Part shown: piece by piece, positions 34,701 through 42,249 of the stretch | Position numbering within the stretch: the stretch's first letter is position 1 | Layout of the letters: each line of letters opens with the position of its first letter | Source: Variovorax fucosicus | Lineage (GTDB): Bacteria > Pseudomonadota > Gammaproteobacteria > Burkholderiales > Burkholderiaceae_C | Direction: 5' to 3' | Assembly: GCF_030316825.1 (NCBI RefSeq) | Contig: NZ_JASZYU010000003.1 | Location: 1-64,000 of the forward strand | DNA length: 64,000 nt | The notes under the pieces: model-generated | Databases searched by the model: none | What the model was told of the DNA's origin: nothing | What the model saw: the letters and a program-made list of their open reading frames with translations, nothing else | Made by a program: the position numbers and the translations under genes

Positions 34701-35760
34701 GCGCGTGTTCTCGAACGAGCAAGGCAGCTACGGCGCCGGGCTCGAAGAGGCTGCGCTCGCGAGCGACGTGTGGACTTCGCAGCGCCGTGGCGGCGGCGAT
34801 GCGCAGATGGCGCAGCTCTACATGGACCGCATGGGCCATGCCTACGGAAAGGGGCTCGACGGCGCCAGCCGCGCCGGCGCTTTTGCAGGCAATCTCGCGC
34901 AGGTCGATGCGGCGCTGATGGCGCGCACCTCCAATCTCTACGGCGTGCTCACCAACGACGACCCGTTCCAGTACCTGGGCGGCATCGCGCAGGCCGTGCG
35001 GCAGCTCACGGGCAAGAACCCGGCGCTTTACGTGCAGAACTTGCGCGACGGCAGCGCGGTGCGCACCGACACCGCCGCCGGCGCCATCGCGCGCGAGATG
35101 CAGACGCGCTACCTCCATCCGCAATGGATCGAGGCGCAGAAGGCCGAGGGCTACAGCGGCACGCTGCAGGTGCTCAAGACCGCGCAGTTCCTCTGGGGCT
35201 GGCAGGTGACGGCGCCGCAGGCGGTGCGGCAGGACCAGTGGCAATCGCTGCACGAGGTCTACGTGCGCGACAGGTACAAGCTGGGCACGCGTGCATGGCT
35301 CGAGGGCAGCAACCGCGCCGCGTTCGCGCAGACGCTCGAGCGCATGCTCGACGCGATCCGGCTCAACTACTGGCAGCCCGATGGGGCGACCAAGCGCGAG
35401 CTGATGCAGGCCTACCAGGAGACGCTGAAGGCGACCGGCCAGCGCGATGGCAACCCGGCGGTACAGCGCTTCGCGGCGGCCCAGGCCGCGCCGACCGTGG
35501 CCGGCGCGCCGCCGCGCCCGGTCGCTCAGCGTACCGCGCCGCGCCCGGTGGAGGCGCCCGCGCCAGCAGGCCTCATTGACCCTGCCGATCCGGCAGCCCC
35601 GACGCGCGTGCAGGGACTCAGGCTGGAGCCGCAGTCGCCTCGCACGCCCGAAGGAAGCGCGCGACCGTTGGTCGCGAGCCTGGTGGCCTTGCTTGCCGTG
35701 CTGTCCCTGCTGCTGGCCGGTGCCTGGCGGCAGGCGCGGCGCGCGTCCACCGCCGCATGA
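31747..35760 (+). CDS. cobN: CobN-family chelatase with signal peptide and C-terminal membrane anchor
   Basis: A 1337-aa protein of the CobN/BchH large-subunit family. VYNYPPGEANFGASF, VHVGTHGTVEWSAGKE, GDLPNVYPYIMDN and the C-terminal ISVTGSYRDQFPNVM region are typical. Unlike classic cytoplasmic CobN it begins with a signal peptide (MRRFFIWLLLVGLGLCAQA, cut before QPNAP). It ends with one span (ASLVALLAVLSLLLAGAW) and a basic tail, so the catalytic part should face the periplasm. GTG 31747 overlaps the DUF2149 gene. Neither CobS nor CobT chelatase ATPase partners are present. It could insert cobalt, remove it, or remodel incoming corrinoids; CobN-like HmuS of Bacteroidetes is a precedent I recall for a membrane-linked dechelatase. 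Confidence 0.88.
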   Translation: MRRFFIWLLLVGLGLCAQAQPNAPSRIVVLSTSLVSPARVVRLQDAAREAGLPLQVVSTAKDSPEALAAALDGARLLVIDAPHISVAQAASARFGDVIARSTAPYALIGEFALVAKGQASGAPPLAAERGVDAAWAQRLREYWRFAGTANLGAAMKALARVGDLNGLPAPVPLPLAGLYRPGWPRIETDIAALDRLPGTAGTVAIAINSATVTGDDTSWLDRLIATLEQRGLRAYAFYGPRQQNDLFFRMTHAASADERRVADLIVNASLVFGPNERKAELERIGVPVLQTLPSLAMDATQWAQSKDGLAQTDIASYYSPSELAGMTDPILVSARDAATGTLQPLPAQIDAVAGKAAALLRLQRAPAADRRVAMLVYNYPPGEANFGASFLNVPRSVSNMLAAMQSAGYGTEVPGADALIAQVQATMKAYYPVDGADALQPLLDKGLADSLPLSRYVTWFRALPAETQRRIETYWGPPEKSTMLRPIAGEQAFVIPRVQFGNVVVLRQPPRFEPGTQVAGKAEQVYHRSAIPLSHGYLATYLWLRTQFGASAVVHVGTHGTVEWSAGKERGLSVQDDPLLALGDLPNVYPYIMDNLGEATTAKRRGRATMVSHSTPMFAPAGFRPGVQAMHERMHDWETLSPGPVKAAMERQLAAEFAAQHYDRDLQWTPARIRADFAGFIAVLHPYLDELAQTAQPLGLATFGQAPDAERRRMTILQILGKPLAEALGEDIDEAFLIDAKKIAASRPARWVEVAIKDAEAASAMGADAAKAEALRTMALRAQKIDATLVHNEEIEGLLTALDGRYLKASYGGDPVRNPDSLPTGRNLYGFDPSRVPTRAAWETGVAAMDAWIAGHAKGHAGKPPEKIAFTLWAGEASRHQGVMESQAFYAMGVKPRWDDAGRIAGIEVLPASALKRPRIDVLISVTGSYRDQFPNVMRWLDEAVQQVAALPEPGNAVAQHSETLARKLRAEGATPADAKRWSTARVFSNEQGSYGAGLEEAALASDVWTSQRRGGGDAQMAQLYMDRMGHAYGKGLDGASRAGAFAGNLAQVDAALMARTSNLYGVLTNDDPFQYLGGIAQAVRQLTGKNPALYVQNLRDGSAVRTDTAAGAIAREMQTRYLHPQWIEAQKAEGYSGTLQVLKTAQFLWGWQVTAPQAVRQDQWQSLHEVYVRDRYKLGTRAWLEGSNRAAFAQTLERMLDAIRLNYWQPDGATKRELMQAYQETLKATGQRDGNPAVQRFAAAQAAPTVAGAPPRPVAQRTAPRPVEAPAPAGLIDPADPAAPTRVQGLRLEPQSPRTPEGSARPLVASLVALLAVLSLLLAGAWRQARRASTAA

Positions 35761-36701
35761 CCATGGACGCGACGCTGACCCCGGTGTTGGCCCTTTGGCT
35801 CGCGCTCGCGATCGACGCGCTGTTCGGCGAGCCGCCCGCCCGCCTGCATCCCGTGGTGTGGATGGGCCGCTACCTCGGCTGGGCCGGGCGCCATGCCGCC
35901 CCACTGATGGGCACCGTTCCCGCTGAAAGATTCAAGCCGTTCATGACCGCAACGCTGGCATGGTGGGCAGGCGCAGCCATCGTCGTGACCGCCGCGTGGG
36001 CCGTCGCGACGTGCGCGGCGCAGGTTCACTCGGTTGCTGCCGTGCTGCTCGTCGCGGTCGCCCTCAAGCCCTTGCTGGCCTGGCGCATGCTGCGCGACGA
36101 GGTGCTGGCCGTCGAGGCGGCACTGGATGTGTCGCTCGACGCCGGCCGCGCGCAGCTCGCGCGCCTGGTGAGCCGCGACGTGAGCGCGTTGAGCGAATCC
36201 GAAGTGCGTGAAAGCGCGATCGAATCGCTGGCCGAAAACCTCAACGATTCCGTCGTCGCCCCCGTGTTCTGGTTCGTGCTGCTCGGCCTGCCCGGTGCTG
36301 CCCTCTACCGCTATGCCAACACCGCCGATGCCATGTGGGGCTACCCGGGCGAGCGCAACGGGCGCGACTGGCAATGGGCCGGCAAGTGGGCAGCGCGGGT
36401 GGACGATGGCTTGTCGTGGCTGCCGGCACGCATCACGGCGCTGCTGCTCGCACTGGTGGCCTGGCGCTGGCCGCGCGGGCTGCGGCGCGAAGCACGTCGA
36501 ACCCCGTCGCCCAACAGCGGATGGCCGATGGCGGCCATGGCGCTGCTGCTCGATGTGCGGCTCGGCAAGCCGGGGATGTACGTGCTCAACGCGGCCGGAC
36601 GAGCGCCTGTGGCCGGAGATGCGCAGCGGGCGGCGACCTGCGCTGCGCGCGTGGTCGGCGTGTTGGCGATCTTCGCTGCTGCGCTCATGCTTGCTTTCTG
36701 A
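35757..36701 (+). CDS. cbiB: Adenosylcobinamide-phosphate synthase
   Basis: Attaches aminopropanol phosphate to adenosylcobyric acid. A 314-aa membrane protein with DALFGEPPARLHPVVWMGR at the start, ESLAENLNDSVVAPVFW mid-chain and RYANTADAMWGYPGERN. ATGA overlap with cobN. Called cobD in the Pseudomonas nomenclature. Confidence 0.95.
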   Translation: MTMDATLTPVLALWLALAIDALFGEPPARLHPVVWMGRYLGWAGRHAAPLMGTVPAERFKPFMTATLAWWAGAAIVVTAAWAVATCAAQVHSVAAVLLVAVALKPLLAWRMLRDEVLAVEAALDVSLDAGRAQLARLVSRDVSALSESEVRESAIESLAENLNDSVVAPVFWFVLLGLPGAALYRYANTADAMWGYPGERNGRDWQWAGKWAARVDDGLSWLPARITALLLALVAWRWPRGLRREARRTPSPNSGWPMAAMALLLDVRLGKPGMYVLNAAGRAPVAGDAQRAATCAARVVGVLAIFAAALMLAF

Positions 36702-36705
36702 TGCC

Positions 36706-37746
36706 ATGACCCTTCTACCGAATTCCTCCGACGCAGACCTGCGCGACAGCCACGGCGGCCCCGACGCGCAGGGGGTGCCACTGCATGATTTCTCGACCAA
36801 CAGCAACGCGTGCGGCCCATGCCCGGCGATCCTCGAAGCGGTGCGGCAAGCCGATGCCTCGCGTTACCCCGATCCGCGCTACGGCGGGCTGCGCGCGCGG
36901 CTGGCCGAGTTCCATGGCGTGGCGGCGGAGCGCATCGTCTTTGCCGCGAGCGCGAGTGAATTGATCTTCCGGCTCACGGCGGCTGCGGCGCGGCGCGGTG
37001 CGAAGTCGGTGTGCCTGCCCGCGCATGGCTATGGCGACTACGCCCGGGCGGCGCAGGCCTGGGGTCTGCAGCCCGCACCGCCGGCCGAAGCGCGGCTGGT
37101 GTGGTGCTGCGATCCGTCCAGCCCGCTGGGCCAGGCGCAATCCGGCTTGACGGCCTCGATCGACGCACTCGCGGCCGACGCCGTCTGCGTGCTCGACCTC
37201 GCCTACGAGCCGTTGCGCCTCGATGGTGCGCTGGGGCTGGGCAGCGCGCAGCGCGACCGCGTCTGGCAGCTCTGGACGCCGAACAAGGCGCTCGGCCTCA
37301 CGGGCGTGCGCGCTGCGTACGCGATCGCACCCGTGGATGCGGGGGACTGGGTCGACACGGTGGATGCGATGGCGCCGTCATGGCCGGTCGGCACGCATGG
37401 CGTGGCGCTGCTCGATGGCTGGACCTCGGCCGCCACGCAGCAATGGCTCGCCACCAGCCTGGTCACGCTGCGGGAATGGAAGGCGCGCCAGATCGTGCTG
37501 TGCGAACAGGAGTTCGGCTGGCGCTGCCTGCCCGGCGCGGCCAATTTCTTCTGCGCGCGCCCGCCGATGGACGACATCGCCGGTCTGTGCGCCGGCCTGC
37601 GAACGCAAGGCATCAAGCTGCGCGACACCACCTCGTTCGGCCTGCCGGGCCATGTGCGGCTGGCCGCGCTGCCGCCGGCCAGCGGCCAGGCGCTCGCGGA
37701 CGCACTGCGCCGGATTGGCAAGGCGCCGACGACAATCCCCGAATGA
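36706..37746 (+). CDS. cobD: Threonine-phosphate decarboxylase (PLP enzyme)
   Basis: Makes aminopropanol phosphate for the nucleotide loop. A 346-aa fold-type I aminotransferase-like protein. The start DFSTNSNACGPCPAILEAV is family typical, and the PLP lysine lies in WTPNKALGLTGVRAAYA. Four bases separate it from cbiB. Called cobC in the Pseudomonas nomenclature. Confidence 0.92.
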   Translation: MTLLPNSSDADLRDSHGGPDAQGVPLHDFSTNSNACGPCPAILEAVRQADASRYPDPRYGGLRARLAEFHGVAAERIVFAASASELIFRLTAAAARRGAKSVCLPAHGYGDYARAAQAWGLQPAPPAEARLVWCCDPSSPLGQAQSGLTASIDALAADAVCVLDLAYEPLRLDGALGLGSAQRDRVWQLWTPNKALGLTGVRAAYAIAPVDAGDWVDTVDAMAPSWPVGTHGVALLDGWTSAATQQWLATSLVTLREWKARQIVLCEQEFGWRCLPGAANFFCARPPMDDIAGLCAGLRTQGIKLRDTTSFGLPGHVRLAALPPASGQALADALRRIGKAPTTIPE

Positions 37747-39206
37747 CGGCGAAATGTGTGATGGTGCTGGGCACGACCAGCGGCGCGGGCAAGAGCTGGC
37801 TCACCACCGCCCTGTGCCGCTGGCATGCGCGCCAGGGCCTGAAGGTGGCGCCGTTCAAGGCGCAGAACATGAGCAACAACGCGCGCGTGGTCACCGGCGG
37901 CGAGATCGGCAGCGCGCAGTACTTCCAGGCACTGGCGGCCCGCGCCATGCCCGACGTGCGCATGAACCCCTTGCTGCTCAAGCCCGAGCGCGACACGCAC
38001 AGCCAGGTGGTGCTGATGGGGCAGGTGAGCGAGTCGCTCTCCGCGCTGCCGTGGCGTGGCCGTAGCGAGCGCGTCTGGCCGCTGATCGCGCAGGCGCTCG
38101 ACGAACTGCGCGCGGAGAACGACGTGGTCGTGATCGAAGGCGCCGGCTCGCCGGCCGAGATCAACCTGATGGCCAGCGACATCGTCAACCTGCGCGTGGC
38201 ACGCCATGCCGGAGCCCGCTGCCTGCTGGTGACCGACATCGACCGCGGCGGCGCATTTGCGCACCTCTACGGCACCTGGGCACTGCTGCCCGAAGAAGAC
38301 CGGGCGCTGCTCGCAGGCTTCGTGCTGAACAAGTTTCGCGGCGATGCCGCGCTGCTCGCGCCGGCGCCGCAGATGCTGCAGCAGATGACGGGTGTGCCGA
38401 CCGTGGCAACCCTGCCGATGTGGTGGCAGCACGGATTGCCCGAGGAAGACGGGGTGTTCGACGACCGCTCGCCCCCATCCCAGCCTTCCCCCGGCGGGGG
38501 AAGATGCCAGACCATTGCCGTCGTCGTGTACCCGCGCATCAGCAACCTCGACGAGTTCCAGCCGCTCAAGAACGTGCCCGGCGTGCAGTTGCGCTGGGTG
38601 CGCACTGCGGCCGATCTGGCCGATGCCGACACGCTGATCCTGCCCGGCTCCAAGCACACCAGCGGCGACCTGGCCTGGCTGCGCCAGCAGGGGCTGGATC
38701 GCGCCATCGCAGCACATGCGGCCCGCGGCGGGCGGGTGCTCGGCGTCTGCGGCGGGCTGCAGATGCTCGGCGAGGCGCTGATCGACCCGCACGGCATCGA
38801 CGGCAACGGGCCGGGGCTCGGGCTGCTGCCGCTGGTCACGCGCTTCGAGCGCGACAAGACGGTGCAGCATCGCGTCGCGCGCTTCGGTGCGCTGACCGGG
38901 GCCTGGGCTGCCCTCTCCGGCATTGCCGTGGAGGGCTACGAAATCCACCACGGCCAGACGCTGGAACACAGCGCCATGGCTGCAGCCGGCGAGCATGCCC
39001 ACGCCGCCATGCCCGACGGCCTGGCCTGGCAGAACGACGCGGGCAACGTGCTCGGCATCTACCTGCACGGCCTGTTCGAGGATCCGGCCGCGCTGCATGC
39101 GTTGTTCGGCGCCCGGGCACCCACACTTGATGGCGTGTTCGACGGCCTGGCCGACTACATTGATCAACACTTTGAACCGGGCGTACTGCGCTCGCTGACC
39201 GCATGA
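37743..39206 (+). CDS. cobQ: Cobyric acid synthase
   Basis: Amidates side chains b, d, e and g of adenosylcobyrinic acid a,c-diamide. A 487-aa protein with GTTSGAGKSWLTTALCRW (P-loop), PFKAQNMSNNARV, and a glutamine amidotransferase domain with GVCGGLQMLGEAL (cysteine) and YEIHHGQT (histidine). Between the two domains, codons for RSPPSQPSPGGGR come from a short palindromic repeat at 38467-38503. ATGA overlaps bind it to both neighbours. Confidence 0.95.
   Translation: MTAKCVMVLGTTSGAGKSWLTTALCRWHARQGLKVAPFKAQNMSNNARVVTGGEIGSAQYFQALAARAMPDVRMNPLLLKPERDTHSQVVLMGQVSESLSALPWRGRSERVWPLIAQALDELRAENDVVVIEGAGSPAEINLMASDIVNLRVARHAGARCLLVTDIDRGGAFAHLYGTWALLPEEDRALLAGFVLNKFRGDAALLAPAPQMLQQMTGVPTVATLPMWWQHGLPEEDGVFDDRSPPSQPSPGGGRCQTIAVVVYPRISNLDEFQPLKNVPGVQLRWVRTAADLADADTLILPGSKHTSGDLAWLRQQGLDRAIAAHAARGGRVLGVCGGLQMLGEALIDPHGIDGNGPGLGLLPLVTRFERDKTVQHRVARFGALTGAWAALSGIAVEGYEIHHGQTLEHSAMAAAGEHAHAAMPDGLAWQNDAGNVLGIYLHGLFEDPAALHALFGARAPTLDGVFDGLADYIDQHFEPGVLRSLTA
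38467..38503 (+). repeat. Short palindromic repeat translated inside cobQ
   Basis: Contains a perfect 8-bp stem (38485-38492 with 38496-38503) and a GCTCGCCCCCA start. The same start and a C5/G5 hairpin occur in the reverse complement of 55520-55617. It keeps the reading frame and adds a Ser/Pro/Gly linker between the two CobQ domains. Confidence 0.65.
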
Positions 39207-40258
39207 CCTTTTCCGAGCTTTCTCCCGCTGTTCCCGAGGTTCCCGACCTGAGCGACGCTGCACTGACGCAGCGGCTGCAGCACATCCTGGACAACAAGAC
39301 CAAGCCGGTCGGCGCGCTGGGCCAGCTCGAGGCGCTTGCGCTGCGCATCGGCTCCATTCTCGGCAGCGAGGCGCCCGCACTGGCCGCGCCGCAGATGCTG
39401 GTTTGCGCGGCCGACCATGGGCTGGCGGCGCGCGGCGTTTCGGCCTATCCGAGCGACGTGACCTGGCAGATGGTGCAGAACTTTCTGGCCGGCGGCGCGG
39501 CGGTGAGCGTGCTGGCGCGCCAGCACGGGCTGGCGCTCACGGTGGCGGATTGCGGCGTGCGGCACGAGTTTGCACCGCAGGCCGGCCTGGTCATTCGCAA
39601 GATCGGCCCGGGCACGGCAGATGCTTCGGCCGGGGCAGCCATGACCGCCGACCAATGCACCCAGGCGATCGCCAATGGCCGCGAGCTGGTGCGGGCGTTG
39701 CCTGGCAACGCGCTGTTGCTCGGCGAGATGGGCATCGGCAACACCTCGACCGCATCGATGTTGCTGGCACGGCTGGCGGGACTCGAGCTGGATGCCTGTG
39801 TCGGCGTCGGCACCGGGCTCGACGCGGCCGGCCTCGCGCGCAAGCGCACCGTGCTGGCCGGCGTGCTGGAACTGCACCGCGGCGCCACCTCGGCGCTCGA
39901 CGCGCTCGCGGCCTTCGGCGGCTTCGAGATTGCGACGATGGTCGGCGCCGTGCTGCAGGCTGCGCAGGAGCGGCGTGTGATCGTGGTCGACGGCTTCATC
40001 ACCGGCGCGGCCGTGCTGGTGGCGCACACGCTGCGGCCCAATGTGGTGCAGCGTTGCATCGCATCGCACGAGTCGGCCGAGCCGGGCCATGCGTTGCTGC
40101 TCGCGCACCTGGGCTTGCGGCCCCTGCTGCGGCTCGACTTGCGGCTGGGCGAAGGCTCGGGCGCTGCGCTGGCCTGGCCGCTGCTCGAATCGGCCTGCCG
40201 CATCCTGCGCGAGATGGCCAGCTTCGAAGCGGCCGGCGTTTCCCGTTCGGACGGGTGA
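39203..40258 (+). CDS. cobT: Nicotinate-nucleotide:dimethylbenzimidazole phosphoribosyltransferase
   Basis: Makes alpha-ribazole phosphate from the BluB product. A 351-aa protein with NKTKPVGALGQLEALALRI, the VCAADHGLAARGVSAYP segment, GEMGIGNTSTASMLLA, and the C-terminal RLGEGSGAALAWPL with the catalytic-region acid. ATGA overlap with cobQ. Confidence 0.95.
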   Translation: MTFSELSPAVPEVPDLSDAALTQRLQHILDNKTKPVGALGQLEALALRIGSILGSEAPALAAPQMLVCAADHGLAARGVSAYPSDVTWQMVQNFLAGGAAVSVLARQHGLALTVADCGVRHEFAPQAGLVIRKIGPGTADASAGAAMTADQCTQAIANGRELVRALPGNALLLGEMGIGNTSTASMLLARLAGLELDACVGVGTGLDAAGLARKRTVLAGVLELHRGATSALDALAAFGGFEIATMVGAVLQAAQERRVIVVDGFITGAAVLVAHTLRPNVVQRCIASHESAEPGHALLLAHLGLRPLLRLDLRLGEGSGAALAWPLLESACRILREMASFEAAGVSRSDG

Positions 40259-40259
40259 G

Positions 40260-41060
40260 ATGCTGACCAGCGGCCTGCGTCACTTCCTGCTCGCGCTGCA
40301 GTTCTTCACGCGCGTGCCGGTGACCGGGCGGCTCGCGCAATGGGTCGGCTTCAGTCCGCAGATGCTGCGCTCGAGCGCAGCGCATTTTCCAGGCGTGGGC
40401 TGGCTGGTGGGCGGGGTCGCGGCAGCCGTGTTCGTCGTCGCGCAGGCGGGCTTGCCCGGCGTCGCAGGCGCAGTTGTCGCGGCGCTGCTGAGCACCATTG
40501 CCACGGTGCTGCTGACCGGCGCCTTTCACGAAGACGGGCTGGCCGACGTGGCCGACGGACTGGGCGGTTCGGCCGACCGCGCGCGGGCGCTGGAGATCAT
40601 GAAGGACTCGCGCATCGGCGCGTTCGGCGCGATCGCATTGGTGCTGGCGCTGGGCCTCAAGATCGCGCTGCTCACCATGCTGGCGGGGCAGGGCGTCGAG
40701 GTGGCGGCCTGCGCCATCGTCAGCGCGCATGTGCTGTCGCGGCTGGCGCCTCTGTTCCTGATCCGCTGGCTGCCGTATGTGGGCGACAGTGGCGCGAGCA
40801 AGGCCAAGCCGCTGGCCGACGCGATCGGCGCGGGCGCCCTGTGGGTTGGTGTCTCGTGGTCGATTCCGGCTGCGGCACCCGTGCTGCTTGCGCAAGGCGG
40901 GGTCAAGACGGCGGCCATGGTGCTGGCCTGCGCGCTCGCCGCCGCCTTCATGGCGCGCCTGTTGCGACGCCGGCTGCAGGGTTTTACCGGCGACGGACTC
41001 GGCGCCACGCAGCAGGTGTGCGAGTTGTCTATCTACCTCGCGCTGGCGTGGCAGGCATGA
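40260..41060 (+). CDS. cobS: Adenosylcobinamide-GDP ribazoletransferase (cobalamin synthase)
   Basis: The last joining step of the B12 nucleotide loop, at the inner membrane. A 266-aa protein with several spans. ALQFFTRVPV lies at the start, and GAFHEDGLADVADGLGG carries the acidic metal-binding residues. Also named cobV. Confidence 0.94.
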   Translation: MLTSGLRHFLLALQFFTRVPVTGRLAQWVGFSPQMLRSSAAHFPGVGWLVGGVAAAVFVVAQAGLPGVAGAVVAALLSTIATVLLTGAFHEDGLADVADGLGGSADRARALEIMKDSRIGAFGAIALVLALGLKIALLTMLAGQGVEVAACAIVSAHVLSRLAPLFLIRWLPYVGDSGASKAKPLADAIGAGALWVGVSWSIPAAAPVLLAQGGVKTAAMVLACALAAAFMARLLRRRLQGFTGDGLGATQQVCELSIYLALAWQA

Positions 41061-41608
41061 AGCTCTGGCTGGTGCGCCATGCGCAGACCGACGCCGCTCC
41101 CGGCATCTGCTATGGCGTGACCGATGTGGGGGTGCCGGCCGACGCCACGTTGGCATTGGCGCAGCGCATCGCGCCGCTCATACCGGCCGGCAGCACGCTG
41201 AGCTGCTCGCCTTTGCGGCGGTGCGCCGAGCTGGCCCAGGCCATCGAGGCGCTGCGGCCCGAACTGCTCGCGCGCGCCGACACGAGGCTGGCCGAGATGG
41301 ACTTCGGTGCCTGGGAGGGTTGCGAGTGGGAGTCCATTGCGCGCACCGAATTCGACGGCTGGATCGGCAACTTTGCCGATGGTCGACCGGGCGGCACCGG
41401 CGAGAGCACGCGCCATCTGATGCAGCGGGTGCGGGATGCCTTCGACGAATGGCAGCTCTCGGGGCGCGATGCGGTCTGGGTCACGCATGCCGGCGTGATG
41501 CGCTCGGTGCAGCTGCTGCAGCGCGGGGTGCTCAGCGTCGAGCGCGCCGATCAGTGGCCGGCCGCGCCGATCGCTTTCGGCGAGATCATCACGATCGAGC
41601 GGGTTTAG
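41057..41608 (+). CDS. cobC: Alpha-ribazole phosphatase (histidine phosphatase family)
   Basis: A 183-aa phosphoglycerate-mutase-fold phosphatase. The phosphohistidine motif is LVRHAQTD (H8), with LSCSPLRRCAELA, the acid motif EMDFGAWEG, and WVTHAGVMR. It removes phosphate from alpha-ribazole phosphate or adenosylcobalamin phosphate. Last gene of the riboswitch-led operon; its 3' end overlaps nth by 20 bases, convergently. Confidence 0.88.
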   Translation: MKLWLVRHAQTDAAPGICYGVTDVGVPADATLALAQRIAPLIPAGSTLSCSPLRRCAELAQAIEALRPELLARADTRLAEMDFGAWEGCEWESIARTEFDGWIGNFADGRPGGTGESTRHLMQRVRDAFDEWQLSGRDAVWVTHAGVMRSVQLLQRGVLSVERADQWPAAPIAFGEIITIERV

Positions 41609-42245
41609 CGGGCGCCGGCGTCTTGGGCTTGTAGTCGCAGTACGGCGCCACGGCGCATTGCCAGCACTGCGGCTTGCGCGCGATGCACACGTAGCGGCCA
41701 TGCAGGATCAACCAGTGGTGCGCATGCAGGCGGAATTCGGGCGGCACGCGCTTTTCGAGCTTGAGCTCGACCTCGAGCGGCGTCTTGCCCGGCGCCAGTC
41801 CCGTGCGGTTGCTCACCCGGAAGATGTGCGTGTCGACCGCCATGGTCGGCTCGCCGAAGGCCACGTTCAGCACCACGTTGGCGGTCTTGCGGCCGACGCC
41901 GGGCAGGGCCTCCAGCTCGGCCCGTGTGCGCGGCACCTCGCCGCCGTGCTGCTCTATCAGCATGCGGCAGGCCTCGATCAGGTGCTTGGCCTTGCTGCGG
42001 TAGAGGCCGATGGTCTTGATGTAGCTCTCCAGCCCTTCGACCCCCAGGTCGAAGATGGCCTGCGGCGTGTTCGCCACCGGGTAGAGCCTGCGCGTGGCCT
42101 TGTTCACGCCGACGTCGGTGGCCTGCGCAGAGAGCAGCACCGCGGCCAGCAGTTCGAACGGCGTGCTGTATTCGAGCTCGGTCTCGGGCGTCGGGTTGGC
42201 GGCCTGCAAGGTCGCGAAAAAGGGTGTGATGTCGGCTTTTTTCAT
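41589..42245 (-). CDS. nth: Endonuclease III (DNA glycosylase/AP lyase)
   Basis: Base-excision repair enzyme for oxidised pyrimidines. A 218-aa protein with the helix-hairpin-helix LPGVGRKTANVVLNVAFG holding the catalytic lysine, then VDTHIFRVSNR with the catalytic aspartate. A 4Fe-4S site follows as C-x6-C-x2-C-x5-C (CIARKPQCWQCAVAPYC). ATG 42245 starts four bases after the stop of the hipA-like gene, so expression is probably coupled to it. Confidence 0.95.
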   Translation of the reverse strand: MKKADITPFFATLQAANPTPETELEYSTPFELLAAVLLSAQATDVGVNKATRRLYPVANTPQAIFDLGVEGLESYIKTIGLYRSKAKHLIEACRMLIEQHGGEVPRTRAELEALPGVGRKTANVVLNVAFGEPTMAVDTHIFRVSNRTGLAPGKTPLEVELKLEKRVPPEFRLHAHHWLILHGRYVCIARKPQCWQCAVAPYCDYKPKTPAPAKPARS

Positions 42246-42249
42246 GGGC

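Noticed and set aside
31708..35904. A 1398-codon open frame antisense to cobN
   Set aside because: Same codon-bias shadow; low-complexity basic translation and no family features.
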